A DNA stretch of 64,000 nucleotides from Caldicellulosiruptor morganii (GTDB taxonomy: Bacteria > Bacillota > Thermoanaerobacteria > Caldicellulosiruptorales > Caldicellulosiruptoraceae): positions 2,299,501 through 2,363,500 of the forward strand of contig NZ_CP113865.1 in NCBI RefSeq assembly GCF_026810225.1, written 5' to 3'. The translations under genes were made by a program, and so were the position numbers. Shown one piece after another: positions 1 to 8,581 of the stretch. Under the pieces are notes generated by a model that did not search any database, was not told where the DNA came from, and saw only the letters and a list, made by a program, of their open reading frames with translations. Position 1 is the first letter of the stretch. Each line of letters starts with the position of its first letter.

Positions 1-51
1 CTATTTTATTTAGCAAAGTTTTTGACAGGCAAAGATGATCTTAATTTATAA
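1..51 (+). CDS. cmr2: C-terminal end of probable Cmr2/Cas10 (partial)
   Basis: An open frame enters from the left edge and stops with TAA at 49-51, reading LFYLAKFLTGKDDLNL. Only 16 residues are visible, so the product cannot be recognised from sequence. The assignment rests on position: the frame lies 40 bp upstream of cmr3, and the operon contains every Cmr subunit except the large Cas10-type subunit Cmr2. Cmr2 in known type III-B complexes carries the Palm/GGDEF domain that makes cyclic oligoadenylate, and often an HD nuclease; neither region is in view. Any other gene upstream of cmr3 would fit equally well. Confidence 0.45.
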   Translation, partial: LFYLAKFLTGKDDLNL

Positions 52-91
52 AAAGCAGCTCTAACAAATTATATCTGAGGTGGTTCTAAAA

Positions 92-1309
92 ATGATGTTA
101 AAGTTTGAATTTAAGCCCTTTGATGTGCTGTTTTTTGGAAGTGGTAAACCTTTTAACAGGGGAGATGACGCAAGTTCCATCTTCCCTCCGTTTCCACACA
201 CCCTTGCCGGAGCAATATCACAAAGACTTACAACTTTTTCTAAGATAGAGTCTTCAAGGACTATAAAGTTTATCTTTGGCCCTTTTGTAAAAAGACTGAC
301 AACAATTTCTGAGGAAGAAACTTTATTTTTCCCTGCACCTTCGAATATATACACTGCCCGAAAAGAAGATAAACCTGATTTTTTCTGCATACTAAATCCA
401 TTTGAAAATATGAGTCTGAAGTTATTTCTTTCCCAAAATACTAATAAGCCAAATACAATATATACATTTTGTGTTTACACTAAAGATGAGACCGAAATTG
501 AACCCTTCAATGGGTTTGTCTCAATGAAATATTTAAAACACTGGTTAGATGGAACGTTAGAAAATAAACTTTCAAATACAGAAAATAAAGTAGAAAATAA
601 AAACAACATTATCAAGCTTGATGAAATATGTCAAAACGATGAGAGAATTGGCATAAAAATAAATCCAGAACAAGGAACTGTAGAAAAAGATAGTGGTGTT
701 TACAGAGTATCCTTTAAAAAACTCAAGACTGAACCTGCAGAAGAGTTTTCACTTGTTGTTTGGGCAGAGTTTGATCTTGAAGATGAAAATCTCAAAAAAG
801 CTAATTTAGGATATGAACAAATAAAAGCTATTTTTGAAAAAGAACCACACGTGTTAAAAGTTGGGGGCGAGTCAAAAACTGTGTTTTATAAGCTTGAAGA
901 AAGTTCATTCTTTGATGAAATAAAGGATCTTCTTGAAACTGAAAATACTATCGTTGGATTTTTAAAGTGTGAAAATGATAGTTTATCAATGATCCCCAAA
1001 AAAGTTTCAAAAATAGAAAAAGGCGAAAAAGTTCAGTTTTTATTTTTAACACATGGAGTATCTGGTAGTTTCTTGCCTGATTTGCTCAGGAGATGTGGTT
1101 TTAGAACTATAAGCATGACAATGAATGGTTGTCCCAATGTAACACTGTATTCATCAAAAAGCAAAAGATTTTTCTCAAAAGCAATTCCAGCTGGCACAGT
1201 AATTTGGACAGTAGCAGAAAAAGATATTGAAATCTCATCTGAGAACGCTTGTACTTTATCTCAAAATAATTTTATTGGTTCAAACCTTGTCCTGATTAGA
1301 AAGGAGTAA
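92..1309 (+). CDS. cmr3: Type III-B effector subunit Cmr3
   Basis: Cmr3 is a RAMP (Cas5-like) subunit that caps the 5' handle of the crRNA and contacts Cmr2 at the foot of the Cmr complex. The N-terminus has the family pattern FEFKPFDVLFFGSGKPF, followed by FPPFPHTLAGAI, typical of Cmr3. About 405 residues is normal. ATG 92 is chosen because GAGGTGG at 77-83 lies 8 nt upstream; an earlier GTG at 80 falls inside that ribosome binding site. The gene precedes cmr1 by 7 bp, so the two are probably translated from one message. No signal peptide or membrane segment is seen, as expected for a cytoplasmic RNA-guided nuclease complex. Confidence 0.85.
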   Translation: MMLKFEFKPFDVLFFGSGKPFNRGDDASSIFPPFPHTLAGAISQRLTTFSKIESSRTIKFIFGPFVKRLTTISEEETLFFPAPSNIYTARKEDKPDFFCILNPFENMSLKLFLSQNTNKPNTIYTFCVYTKDETEIEPFNGFVSMKYLKHWLDGTLENKLSNTENKVENKNNIIKLDEICQNDERIGIKINPEQGTVEKDSGVYRVSFKKLKTEPAEEFSLVVWAEFDLEDENLKKANLGYEQIKAIFEKEPHVLKVGGESKTVFYKLEESSFFDEIKDLLETENTIVGFLKCENDSLSMIPKKVSKIEKGEKVQFLFLTHGVSGSFLPDLLRRCGFRTISMTMNGCPNVTLYSSKSKRFFSKAIPAGTVIWTVAEKDIEISSENACTLSQNNFIGSNLVLIRKE

Positions 1310-1316
1310 ACAGAAA

Positions 1317-2528
1317 ATGAGGGAATATACCTTTCACTGTGAGGTTGTCACTCCCCTTTTTATGGGTGGGAGTGATCCCAAAAAATTAGAATTAAGAAGC
1401 CAGTCTTTTAACGGACTTTTTAGGTACTGGTTCCGAGTTGGCGGAGGAAGTTTAGAAGATGAAAAAAGAATTTTTGGCTTTGGTGGAAATAATGCCAGAA
1501 AAGGACTTGTGCAGATAATAGTCAGACAATTGCCTCCCATTAACATTTGGCATAAAGATATAATGAAAGATACTGAGCTGGTTAAAGGTATGTATTATTT
1601 GAATAATTTTTTGCAAAGAACCGAACGCGAATGTGCTTTTATTACAGGCCAACAGTTCAAATTAATATTTCGCTTTTCACCTTTAGCAACAGAAGATGAT
1701 ATCAAGAAGTTCTTCTGCAGTGTGTGGCTTGCAATTAATCTTGGTAACTTTGGTGCAAGGGCAAGAAGAGGCTTTGGCTCTATAAAAGTTAATAGTATAG
1801 ACGGCACAGATGAACTGTATTCTTTTCTTCAGTTTAAACCTCAAAGCTCTTTAGAAATTTGGCTCCCTGATAATCTTAAAGTGATAAAAAACACTTTGTT
1901 TGCGGAAGAAAGAAAAAGTATTCCCTGTTTGTTTAATAATAGTGTTGAAATATACTATTTAAAAAAAGAAGATTTAGAAAATTCCTATAATAAATGGTTT
2001 TCAGAAATACGCAAAAACAGAAAAAGTAATAAATATGTACCAAATTTAGAAACAAGCGATTTAAATCTAAATAATCCTTTTAAAGTATTATCATTTATGG
2101 GCTGCTTACTTATGGCTTTTAGAAATTATTACTTACCTGACTATGCAAACTTAATTTCTGCGGTTAACAATCCAAGTGAAGCAGTCAAAAAAGGAATAGT
2201 AATAGAAAGAGCGTTGTTTGGTTTGCCTCTGATTTTTATAATTGGAAAAAAAACTTATAATGTTAGTGCATATATTTCAACAAAAGAAACCAAAAAGTTA
2301 GAAAGAAGAGCATCACCTTTGTGGTTTAAAGTATTACTAAATTCAAGTTTAAATAGTATTGAAAGCTTGTTTATAGTAATGAAGTCTGAATTTTTACCGA
2401 AAAACATGATAATAAATTTGAAAATCCAAAACAGCGAAATAAAATGTTCAACAAATAAATGGAACGCTTTAGATACTTTTATCGCTACACTTAAAAAATA
2501 TGAAATAATTGAGAAAATCAATTTTTAA
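1317..2528 (+). CDS. cmr1: Type III-B effector subunit Cmr1
   Basis: Cmr1 is a double RAMP (Cas7-like) protein at the head of the Cmr filament, near the 3' end of the crRNA. The N-terminal pattern EVVTPLFMGGSDP, then LRSQSFNGLFRYWFRVGGG, is the family hallmark (the first RAMP fold with its basic R-YW-R segment). NFGARARRGFGSIKV near residues 142-156 is the glycine-rich loop of the first RAMP domain. The 403-residue length is typical. It sits between cmr3 and cmr4 with short gaps (7 and 24 bp). The C-terminal half is AT-rich and Asn/Lys-rich and more divergent than the first half. Confidence 0.85.
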   Translation: MREYTFHCEVVTPLFMGGSDPKKLELRSQSFNGLFRYWFRVGGGSLEDEKRIFGFGGNNARKGLVQIIVRQLPPINIWHKDIMKDTELVKGMYYLNNFLQRTERECAFITGQQFKLIFRFSPLATEDDIKKFFCSVWLAINLGNFGARARRGFGSIKVNSIDGTDELYSFLQFKPQSSLEIWLPDNLKVIKNTLFAEERKSIPCLFNNSVEIYYLKKEDLENSYNKWFSEIRKNRKSNKYVPNLETSDLNLNNPFKVLSFMGCLLMAFRNYYLPDYANLISAVNNPSEAVKKGIVIERALFGLPLIFIIGKKTYNVSAYISTKETKKLERRASPLWFKVLLNSSLNSIESLFIVMKSEFLPKNMIINLKIQNSEIKCSTNKWNALDTFIATLKKYEIIEKINF

Positions 2529-2552
2529 AAAATAAAACAAAGGAGTGATAAA

Positions 2553-3659
2553 ATGTTCAAAGATTCAATTTTAGTCACATACTATTGCGAAACTCCCATA
2601 CATATGGGATCTGGGCAGAGTATTTCATATGTGGATTTGCCTATTCAAAGAGAAAAGCATACTGACTTTCCTGTTATATGGTCAAGCAGTATAAAAGGTG
2701 TGGTTAGAGATAAGTCATTCAGATGTGATTGGAGTCCAAATAAAATTAACTACATCTTTGGTTCTGACCAGGAAGAAACCTCTGATAATTTAGTACCAGC
2801 ATGTGTGAGTTTCACAGATGCAAAAATACTTTTTTATCCTGTTCGTTCAGCAAAAGGTATATTTGCTTGGATTTCTTGTCCATTTGTTTTAAAAAGATTT
2901 CTTAAAGAAGCAAAAAGCGCAGGCACTATTAGCAAAAATGTGTCAACCGCAATAATTAACTGTATAACCTTTATAGAACCTATTTCTCAAAACAAAGTAG
3001 TATTACTTGACAGCAGTGCCTTTATTAAGAATTCTTCAGAGAAAGTCATGTTAGAAGAATTTGAATTTTCTGCAGAAGTTAAAGAAGTTGAAGAGGTTAA
3101 TGAAACTATAAGATTTTTCAAAAGTATCCTCCCAGAAAATGAGCTTACAAAAGAATTTGAAAAAAGATTAGTGATAGTTCCAGATGATATTTTTTCAGCT
3201 TTTGTTAAATATGCAGTCGAAATTAGAACAAGGATTAGAATAGACCAAATAACAGGTGTTGTTGATGATAAAGCATTATTTACTGAAGAACTCTTGCCTG
3301 CAGAGAGTATTTTTTACGGATTTGTTTTTACAACCGACCCGTTTTTCGGTATTGATAACGATGTATATAACAAATTGAGTTCCTCTCCTATTGATTGGGA
3401 AAAATTGTGCAATTCTGTTCCCAATGAAAAGTTAGATATCTTAAAAGAGGCAGCGGGAGAAAGAAGTGAAAACGAAGCTGATAAAAGAGATGACAGGTAT
3501 TTGTTTTCTAAAGATGTTGCCAATCAACTTATAAAGCTTCTTGACAATGGACTTCTCCAACTTGGTGCAGATTCAACTCTTGGAAGAGGTTTTGTAAAGG
3601 TAAAAACTACTTCAAAACATTCTTCAGACTCTGAAGATAAGCAGGAGGTAAGTGGTTAA
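2553..3659 (+). CDS. cmr4: Type III-B backbone subunit Cmr4 (target RNA nuclease)
   Basis: Cmr4 is the Cas7-like backbone subunit that polymerises along the crRNA and cuts target RNA at 6-nt intervals. Family features are TYYCETPIHMGSGQSISYVDLPIQREKHTDFPVIWSSSIKGVVRD at the N-terminus (written here in parts: PIHMGSGQS, then LPIQREKHTDFPVIWSS, then KGVVRD) and LQLGADSTLGRGFVKV at the C-terminus, which is the glycine-rich RAMP loop. In known Cmr4 proteins the catalytic Asp lies in the loop after the QRE-H segment; I did not align it precisely. A ribosome binding site AAAGGAG precedes the ATG. The 368-residue length is slightly longer than usual, with an acidic C-terminal tail. Confidence 0.85.
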   Translation: MFKDSILVTYYCETPIHMGSGQSISYVDLPIQREKHTDFPVIWSSSIKGVVRDKSFRCDWSPNKINYIFGSDQEETSDNLVPACVSFTDAKILFYPVRSAKGIFAWISCPFVLKRFLKEAKSAGTISKNVSTAIINCITFIEPISQNKVVLLDSSAFIKNSSEKVMLEEFEFSAEVKEVEEVNETIRFFKSILPENELTKEFEKRLVIVPDDIFSAFVKYAVEIRTRIRIDQITGVVDDKALFTEELLPAESIFYGFVFTTDPFFGIDNDVYNKLSSSPIDWEKLCNSVPNEKLDILKEAAGERSENEADKRDDRYLFSKDVANQLIKLLDNGLLQLGADSTLGRGFVKVKTTSKHSSDSEDKQEVSG

Positions 3660-3660
3660 A

Positions 3661-4044
3661 ATGAGTATAAAAAGTACAGAACAAGAAATAGCATCGTTTT
3701 GCTTTAAGGAAATTCCTTCCTCTAATAAAACTCAACTAGCAGATAATAACGACAAACTTTCAAAGTTTAAATCTGATATAAGAAGACTTCCCGCTATGAT
3801 AACCAATAATGGTCTTTTAGCTACCATGACATTTTATAAAAAGAATAATGATAAAGTTTATAATATAATAAACAAATGGTTTTCAAATAAATCAGGAAGA
3901 GATATTGATCTAATTAAATATCTAACTAATTTAACTTATGAAGAGCTGCTTTTCAAAACATCTGAAGCTCTTAAACTTGCTGACTGGTTAAAAAGAATTG
4001 TTGAGGTGAAAATTAAAGATGACAAAACAACACAAGAGGAATAA
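3661..4044 (+). CDS. cmr5: Type III-B small subunit Cmr5
   Basis: Cmr5 is the small helical (Cas11-type) subunit that forms the minor filament of the Cmr complex. The protein is about 127 residues, mostly helical and lysine-rich, with the segment RRLPAMITNNGLLATMTFYKK, which matches the conserved core of Cmr5 (LP-MI--NGL--TL-F-). The start at ATG 3661 follows AGGAGG at 3643-3648 and comes 1 nt after the cmr4 stop. The 3' end overlaps cmr6 by 26 bp, a compact arrangement suggesting coupled expression. Confidence 0.8.
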   Translation: MSIKSTEQEIASFCFKEIPSSNKTQLADNNDKLSKFKSDIRRLPAMITNNGLLATMTFYKKNNDKVYNIINKWFSNKSGRDIDLIKYLTNLTYEELLFKTSEALKLADWLKRIVEVKIKDDKTTQEE

Positions 4045-5056
4045 GCCGGAGTGGAATTCACAAACGAATCCACAGTTTCATTCAGCCATTGTCGAACTTG
4101 ATAACTTAGCTCTTGCTTTTTCTAAAGGAATTTCGGTGGAAATTCGCAAGAAAAAAGTTTGCGAAATAAACCAAGAATATAAAAGAGATTTTTTTCAACA
4201 ACTATTTAAAGGCAGAAAAAAAGATAATTTTCCCCTTATTGAGCATCAACTATTTAATAAAATGAAAAAAATAGAAGAGCATTTGCTTTCTAATCATTTT
4301 GTAAAAGTAGTTGATGCCAGCTTTAAAAATATTTCGAGACTTGTTGTAGGTTTAGGATCCGAACATGTTTTCGAAACATCCTTAACTCTTGATTATATTT
4401 GGGGAATCCCTTATTTACCTTCATCCGCTGTCAAAGGTATATGTAAGGCTACTGCATTCTGGGAAATAGTTTCTTATTCTTTAAAATTGAAAAACTATGA
4501 TAAAAAAGAATCTCAAGAAGGAAATTCTCAAAATGAGATTGATGAATTAACAAAATATGTTTTTCAGAATTTATACAATGAGGATATTCATTTTGAAAAT
4601 AACAAATCATCAGAACTTAATGACACTGAGAAAACAATCTTATTATGCAAACTTATATTTGGTGCACAGAACTTTGAAGGGTTACTCACATTTTTAGATG
4701 CATACCCCCAAAATTTATCAGAAGTAGCTGATATATTCGATTTAGATGTAATAAACTCTCATTACTATGAATATTATAATAATCCCGAAAATAACCCTGC
4801 TGGAGACTGGTATAATCCACAACCCGTGTACTTTCTAACAGTAAAACCAGGAATTGAATTTAAGTTCTGTGTATTTTTTGATCAATTTCGCGCTGAGAAG
4901 TTAATAAAATCTTTTAGGGCAGGAAATATTTATTCTGAACTAATTGAAATGTTTAAAAAAGATAATTTTAAATTTATTAGAAATATTATAGAAACTTCCT
5001 TAAAATCTTATGGCATAGGTGCAAAAACACGTTTAGGTTATGGTTTGTTTGAATAG
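4019..5056 (+). CDS. cmr6: Type III-B effector subunit Cmr6
   Basis: Cmr6 is a RAMP protein that sits with Cmr1 at the head of the Cmr complex. The diagnostic segment LVVGLGSEHVFETSLTLDY, then GIPYLPSSAVKGICKATA, is seen around residues 107-145. The C-terminus GIGAKTRLGYGLF is the expected glycine-rich RAMP loop. The start at ATG 4019 has GAGGTG at 4003-4008. It is the last gene of the operon: no downstream cmr or Csx1/Csm6-type effector gene appears before the insertion sequence at 5417. Any ring nuclease or CARF effector would have to lie upstream of this window or elsewhere. Confidence 0.85.
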   Translation: MTKQHKRNKPEWNSQTNPQFHSAIVELDNLALAFSKGISVEIRKKKVCEINQEYKRDFFQQLFKGRKKDNFPLIEHQLFNKMKKIEEHLLSNHFVKVVDASFKNISRLVVGLGSEHVFETSLTLDYIWGIPYLPSSAVKGICKATAFWEIVSYSLKLKNYDKKESQEGNSQNEIDELTKYVFQNLYNEDIHFENNKSSELNDTEKTILLCKLIFGAQNFEGLLTFLDAYPQNLSEVADIFDLDVINSHYYEYYNNPENNPAGDWYNPQPVYFLTVKPGIEFKFCVFFDQFRAEKLIKSFRAGNIYSELIEMFKKDNFKFIRNIIETSLKSYGIGAKTRLGYGLFE

Positions 5057-5416
5057 GAAGAATAACTATTTCTAAGCCTGTTAATAATAACAGGAGTAAT
5101 TAATCTCGTATTGCAATACAACTAAATTTTCCATTATATACTGATTTTTATATATCAACTTTATAATGCTTAGTATAAGGAAAACTATATGAAGATAAAA
5201 GTAACAAAATCAAATAAATTTATTTCGATCTATATAATGTAAAAATATTTAAAAATATTTTGTAGATCTTTGGCAATATTGCAACAAAAAGAAAAATCAG
5301 AAGAATTTATCAATTCTAAAGCAGTGATAATAAATGTAGTAAATAGAAACAAATAGACGAAAATTTAATCGTTCATAATAAGGACAAGTCAGAAAATTAT
5401 GTCCATTTGTAATAAA
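5057..5416. other. Intergenic AT-rich stretch after cmr6
   Basis: About 360 bases with no credible open frame on either strand, no clear terminator and no repeat of the CRISPR family. The insertion sequence at 5417 has landed here, as shown by the 8-bp duplication GTAATAAA at 5409-5416 and 6532-6539. Confidence 0.6.
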
Positions 5417-5473
5417 TAGCTTGTTGAATAAAACATATTGACATAAAAGTAATAAATTTATAAATGGAAAAAA

Positions 5474-5535
5474 CCATCCTCCTTGAGATAAAATTTTAAG
5501 AAGAGAATACTAAAAAACCCAAGCAAGGAGGATGG
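5474..5535 (+). promoter_or_regulatory. Inverted repeat that hides the transposase ribosome binding site (copy 1)
   Basis: CCATCCTCCTTG (5474-5485) pairs perfectly with CAAGGAGGATGG (5524-5535), which contains the Shine-Dalgarno AAGGAGG of the transposase. In a read-through transcript from outside the element the hairpin would block translation. A promoter between the two arms would give an unblocked message. The same arrangement is in copy 2 at 11341-11402. Confidence 0.65.
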
Positions 5536-5537
5536 CA

Positions 5538-6485
5538 ATGACTAATTTTATTAAAGCACAAAAACAAAAATTTTTAAAGATATTTATGACAATTGAAAAA
5601 GTAATAAAAGATTTAGGATTGAAGATAAAAAACAACAAAAGAGGAAGACCGAAGAAATTTAAGCTGAGCCATATAATAGCTTGTTTTGTTTATAAAGTCA
5701 AAAATAGGATAAACAGCTTTAGGGAATTAGAGTACAAGATAAATGAAGATGAAGAATTTAGAAAGGTCATAGGAATAGAAAAGAGCCCCGATCATTCATA
5801 TTTTTCAAAATGGGCTAAAATGATTGAAGAAGAATATATAGAAGCAATAGCAAGAATTTTAGTAAGAGAAATAGATCCCAAGACAAGAGTTTGTGCTATA
5901 GATTCTACACCTTTGAGAAGCTCGAGGGGTGATAGAGAAGCAGGAGTAGGAAGATGTGTTAGTTTAGGTTTTTACAATGGGTATAAATTACATGTGCTAG
6001 CAACAGTTGAAGATGAGGTCATACCGATAGTATGGTGGTTGACATGTGCAAATATTCATGATAGTAAAGCGGTAGAACTTTTGTATGAAGCTAAGATATT
6101 TGGACCTGATGTAATATTAGCAGATGCAGGTTATGATTGTACAAAGTGGTTTGATGTGGCTGATAGACTTGGAATAAAGTTTGTAGCGGGTATAAATAAG
6201 AGAAATACTAAGGATTTTAACAATGTCAAAAATATTCTGAGAGCACAAAACATAGAATTTTTAAGAAGTAAAGAAGGACAAAGAGTATATAAGCAAAGGA
6301 TAAAAATTGAAAGATTATTTGGGAAGCTGAAAGGAGAATATAATTTAGAACAAGTACGGCTAAGAGGTTTTAGAACATATAAGAGACATGTTGACTGGAT
6401 AATGGTTACTTATTTGATAGAGCTTTATATTCAAAAAATTGAAAACTGTAAATTTTCTTTTAAATATGCATGGAATAATTTATAG
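5538..6485 (+). CDS. IS4-type DDE transposase (copy 1)
   Basis: A 315-residue DDE transposase that cuts and joins the ends of its own element. Seen motifs: CAIDSTPLRSS (first Asp), VILADAGYD (second Asp), and YKQRIKIERLFGKLK, which fits the Y-(2)-R-(3)-E-(6)-K signature of the IS4 group and holds the catalytic Glu. The N-terminal RGRPKKFKLSHIIACFVYKVKN is basic and probably DNA binding. I prefer ATG 5538 over ATG 5532 because the AAGGAGG site ends at 5531, leaving a proper 6-nt spacing. The protein is identical to copy 2 at 11405-12352. It appears intact and possibly active. Confidence 0.9.
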   Translation: MTNFIKAQKQKFLKIFMTIEKVIKDLGLKIKNNKRGRPKKFKLSHIIACFVYKVKNRINSFRELEYKINEDEEFRKVIGIEKSPDHSYFSKWAKMIEEEYIEAIARILVREIDPKTRVCAIDSTPLRSSRGDREAGVGRCVSLGFYNGYKLHVLATVEDEVIPIVWWLTCANIHDSKAVELLYEAKIFGPDVILADAGYDCTKWFDVADRLGIKFVAGINKRNTKDFNNVKNILRAQNIEFLRSKEGQRVYKQRIKIERLFGKLKGEYNLEQVRLRGFRTYKRHVDWIMVTYLIELYIQKIENCKFSFKYAWNNL

Positions 6486-6582
6486 TCCCATATAGTTACA
6501 TTAATAGTAGAATTATTTATTCAACAACTTAGTAATAAAGAAAACATAAAGTTTTTTTAAAACAAATATAGATACTCTTTGA

Positions 6583-6630
6583 AAGGTGAGGAACCCTATT
6601 AATTACTCTTCTAATCCTCACCTTCTATTT
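6583..6630 (+). terminator. Terminator-like hairpin
   Basis: AAGGTGAGGA (6583-6592) pairs with TCCTCACCTT (6615-6624), followed by CTATTTTT. The 22-nt loop is long, so efficiency is uncertain. It may have ended the cmr transcript before the insertion sequence arrived. Confidence 0.5.
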
Positions 6631-6768
6631 TTAACAATATTTTTACTCATAAGCAGAAACGATTTTTACCAAATCACTTTGTCGTTTGTCACAAATTTCT
6701 CATTATTTTTGTTTATATATCTAACAAAAGCCAAAATATACTGATTTAATCATGTTCAATTTCAAAGA

Positions 6769-7047
6769 CTATATCTTGGGCTTTAACTCCCCTCTTGCAA
6801 CCTTATCCATATACCACCACCAACCTGTTTCTCCATTTGGTGGTCCTATTACAAAAGGTGCAAGTTTATCTGCATATTTCAAAACTTTTTTCTGTAGCTC
6901 TCTACCTTCGGGGGTATCAAGCAGTTGTTTTTCCTGGAGAATATCAAGAAGATTTAATAAGTAACTTACCGCAAAATAATCAGGCTCTTCCTCTTGATAA
7001 ATATCAAGACTTTCAGCTTCCATTTTAGCTCTTTTTAGAATTTCCAC
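6769..7047 (-). CDS. Small protein of unknown function (92 aa)
   Basis: I do not recognise this protein. It starts at GTG 7047 with a strong GGAGGT site 5-6 nt upstream on the - strand, which argues that it is a real gene. The sequence is acidic in its first half (AESLDIYQEEEPDYFA), with a helical, Leu-rich middle and a distinctive end, FVIGPPNGETGWWWYMDKVARG. No membrane segment or Cys motif is seen. It lies between the cmr module and the CRISPR array, on the strand opposite cmr. A defence role is possible only by association. Confidence 0.6.
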   Translation of the reverse strand: MEILKRAKMEAESLDIYQEEEPDYFAVSYLLNLLDILQEKQLLDTPEGRELQKKVLKYADKLAPFVIGPPNGETGWWWYMDKVARGELKPKI

Positions 7048-7221
7048 GTTATTACCTCCACAGAATTATTTACATCTCTGATAACTCAAATATAAACTGT
7101 AATTTTACTTCCAAAATATTGTAATATGTATTGTAACCTCAAAAACTTCTTTACATTTTCATTATCTTTATTTTTACACTTTCCATTCTATACTGCAGAA
7201 GGCTTCTTTTCTCTTCTACCT

Positions 7222-7672
7222 TAAACTTTTTTGAGGAAAACTTTCTGGTACATATTTTCCTTTGGCAGGTATTTTGGCATTAAAACTTTCTCTTTTGCTT
7301 TTCCTTCTGTTTTGGCTTTCAATAAGCTCAAAAAATATTTAAAAGCTTCAACCACCGAAAAAATAAGTGTTTTCTGTGCAACCCTTGATGGCAATAAATC
7401 TGTAGTTTTTGCTGCTTTTTTGTAAGATAGTATACAATACTTTTTGCAGCTATTCCTGAGATTAAAAAAGGGTTCTGAATTATACGATACAGAGCAAAGT
7501 TGTACAGGTTTTTTGAAAAGTGACAAAACTTTTGTAAAAGTTTGTATGTTTTCTTATTACATCTTATATGATTTTTTGTGTTTTGTGCAATTAAAATAAC
7601 TTAAAAATATTTTATCGTATTTTAGCAATTCATTTCTATTTTGAGGAAGATAAAATTTTTGCTATATTTTCA
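7222..7672 (-). pseudogene. Relic of a TnpB (IS605 OrfB) element, 5' part only
   Basis: The frame SYKKAAKTTDLLPSRVAQKTL... and KEKVLMPKYLPKENMYQKVF is clearly homologous to residues about 55-115 of the intact TnpB at 37488-38705. It has internal damage and stops short after VFLKKV; the RuvC and zinc-finger parts are missing. Upstream on the - strand the left end of the element survives: ATATAGCAA near 7658-7668, preceded by TTTAT (7673-7677 read on the - strand), exactly as in the intact element. The right end and its RNA hairpin are gone. Confidence 0.75.
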
Positions 7673-7751
7673 ATAAATTTTGCGTTTCAGGATTATATAA
7701 AAATAGAGATACTACCAATTAAGAGCAGAACTCTTGTAATTTTTTTGTTCT

Positions 7752-8051
7752 TCATATCATTGGCTTTAAATTCCCATTTTCGTCTACCTCATATACCCTT
7801 CTATATTTTTTCCCATTTATTTCTACATCTTCTATTATGAATTCTTTTCCGACTAAGTTTTGATATTCTTGTTCCCATTGTTTTCGCAGGATATCTGGCG
7901 GAGTATTTTTTATTCTTTGTTTTTCTGCTTTTAAAGATTTTAGTAATTTATGTTTAGTGAGGTCATCAATCATTTCTGAATTTTTTATCTGTTGTTCTAA
8001 ATCATTTAAACTTATTTTGATTTCTTTTATTTTTTTGTTTTTGCTTTCCAT
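7752..8051 (-). CDS. Small coiled-coil protein of unknown function (99 aa)
   Basis: Not recognised. The start at ATG 8051 has GGGAGGGG just upstream on the - strand; a longer frame from TTG 8066 would begin inside that site. The first two thirds are highly charged and helical (KKIKEIKISLNDLEQQIKNSEM...LLKSLKAEKQRIK), typical of a short coiled coil. The C-terminal end, IIEDVEINGKKYRRVYEVDENGNLKPMI, looks like a small beta hairpin unit. Similar small proteins occur near mobile regions in Firmicutes, but I cannot assign a family. Confidence 0.6.
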   Translation of the reverse strand: MESKNKKIKEIKISLNDLEQQIKNSEMIDDLTKHKLLKSLKAEKQRIKNTPPDILRKQWEQEYQNLVGKEFIIEDVEINGKKYRRVYEVDENGNLKPMI

Positions 8052-8581
8052 AATTACCCCTCCCAATTTTATGTTTCTATTTTAATTTAGCACATTCTCC
8101 ACCCTATTTTCAAAAAAATTTACTGGTCGGAAGTTAAAATAAAACTTGACTACTACAAAGTTAAGAATTAAAGGAAATTAATTGCAATGGTAAAAGATGT
8201 AATTTTTAAGGCAGCTAAAAACACAGTAACCCCAGCAAAGTATTAAATACGTATTGCTCTCAAGTTGAATTCAATTGCCCAGCTCTTACAAAGCTTTTAG
8301 AATATCTGTTAAACTGCAATTTGTATATCAGAATAAAAAATCTACCTTTATGGTATATTTTTTTAATCAATAATTATTCTTGTAAAATTGGCTTTAAAAT
8401 AAATATTTTAAGCAAAGTAATTGAAAAATAGGGCATCTCTTTTTAAACACCATGCTTGCGAAATCTTACAATTTTTCAAGTTACACTAAAAATTAGATGC
8501 ACAAAATTATTGACAAATTTCCAAGAGCTACCTTATTTTTTCAAATCTCATTTCAGCTCATTTTTCCTCATTTTCGTTCAT
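8052..8581. other. Gene-free stretch at the trailer end of the CRISPR array
   Basis: About 530 bases without a supportable gene. A stop-free stretch runs from about 8248 to 8431 on the + strand (reading SQVEFNCPALTKLLEYL early on) but has no start codon and no ribosome binding site; it may be a decayed gene. No leader-like promoter was seen, which agrees with this being the leader-distal end of the array. Confidence 0.5.

Larger units (their letters stand above)
5417..6531 (+). mobile_element. IS4-type insertion sequence, copy 1
   Basis: The element is 1115 bp. Ends are TAGCTTGTTGAATAAA on the left and the inverted TTTATTCAACAACTTA on the right (14 of 16 matched). The flanking direct repeat is GTAATAAA (8 bp). 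A second copy at 11284-12398 encodes an identical protein, which points to recent movement. It carries one transposase gene. The YREK signature in the transposase supports an IS4-group assignment; the exact ISfinder name cannot be given without a search. Confidence 0.9.

Noticed and set aside
8242-8433. Open stretch reading SQVEFNCPALTKLLEYL
   Set aside because: No start codon, no ribosome binding site and no recognised family; kept only as a note on the gene-free stretch.
5057-8581. CARF/HEPN accessory effectors (Csx1, Csm6) or anti-CRISPR genes next to cmr
   Set aside because: The only genes here are a transposase, two small unknown proteins and a tnpB relic; none shows CARF or HEPN motifs.
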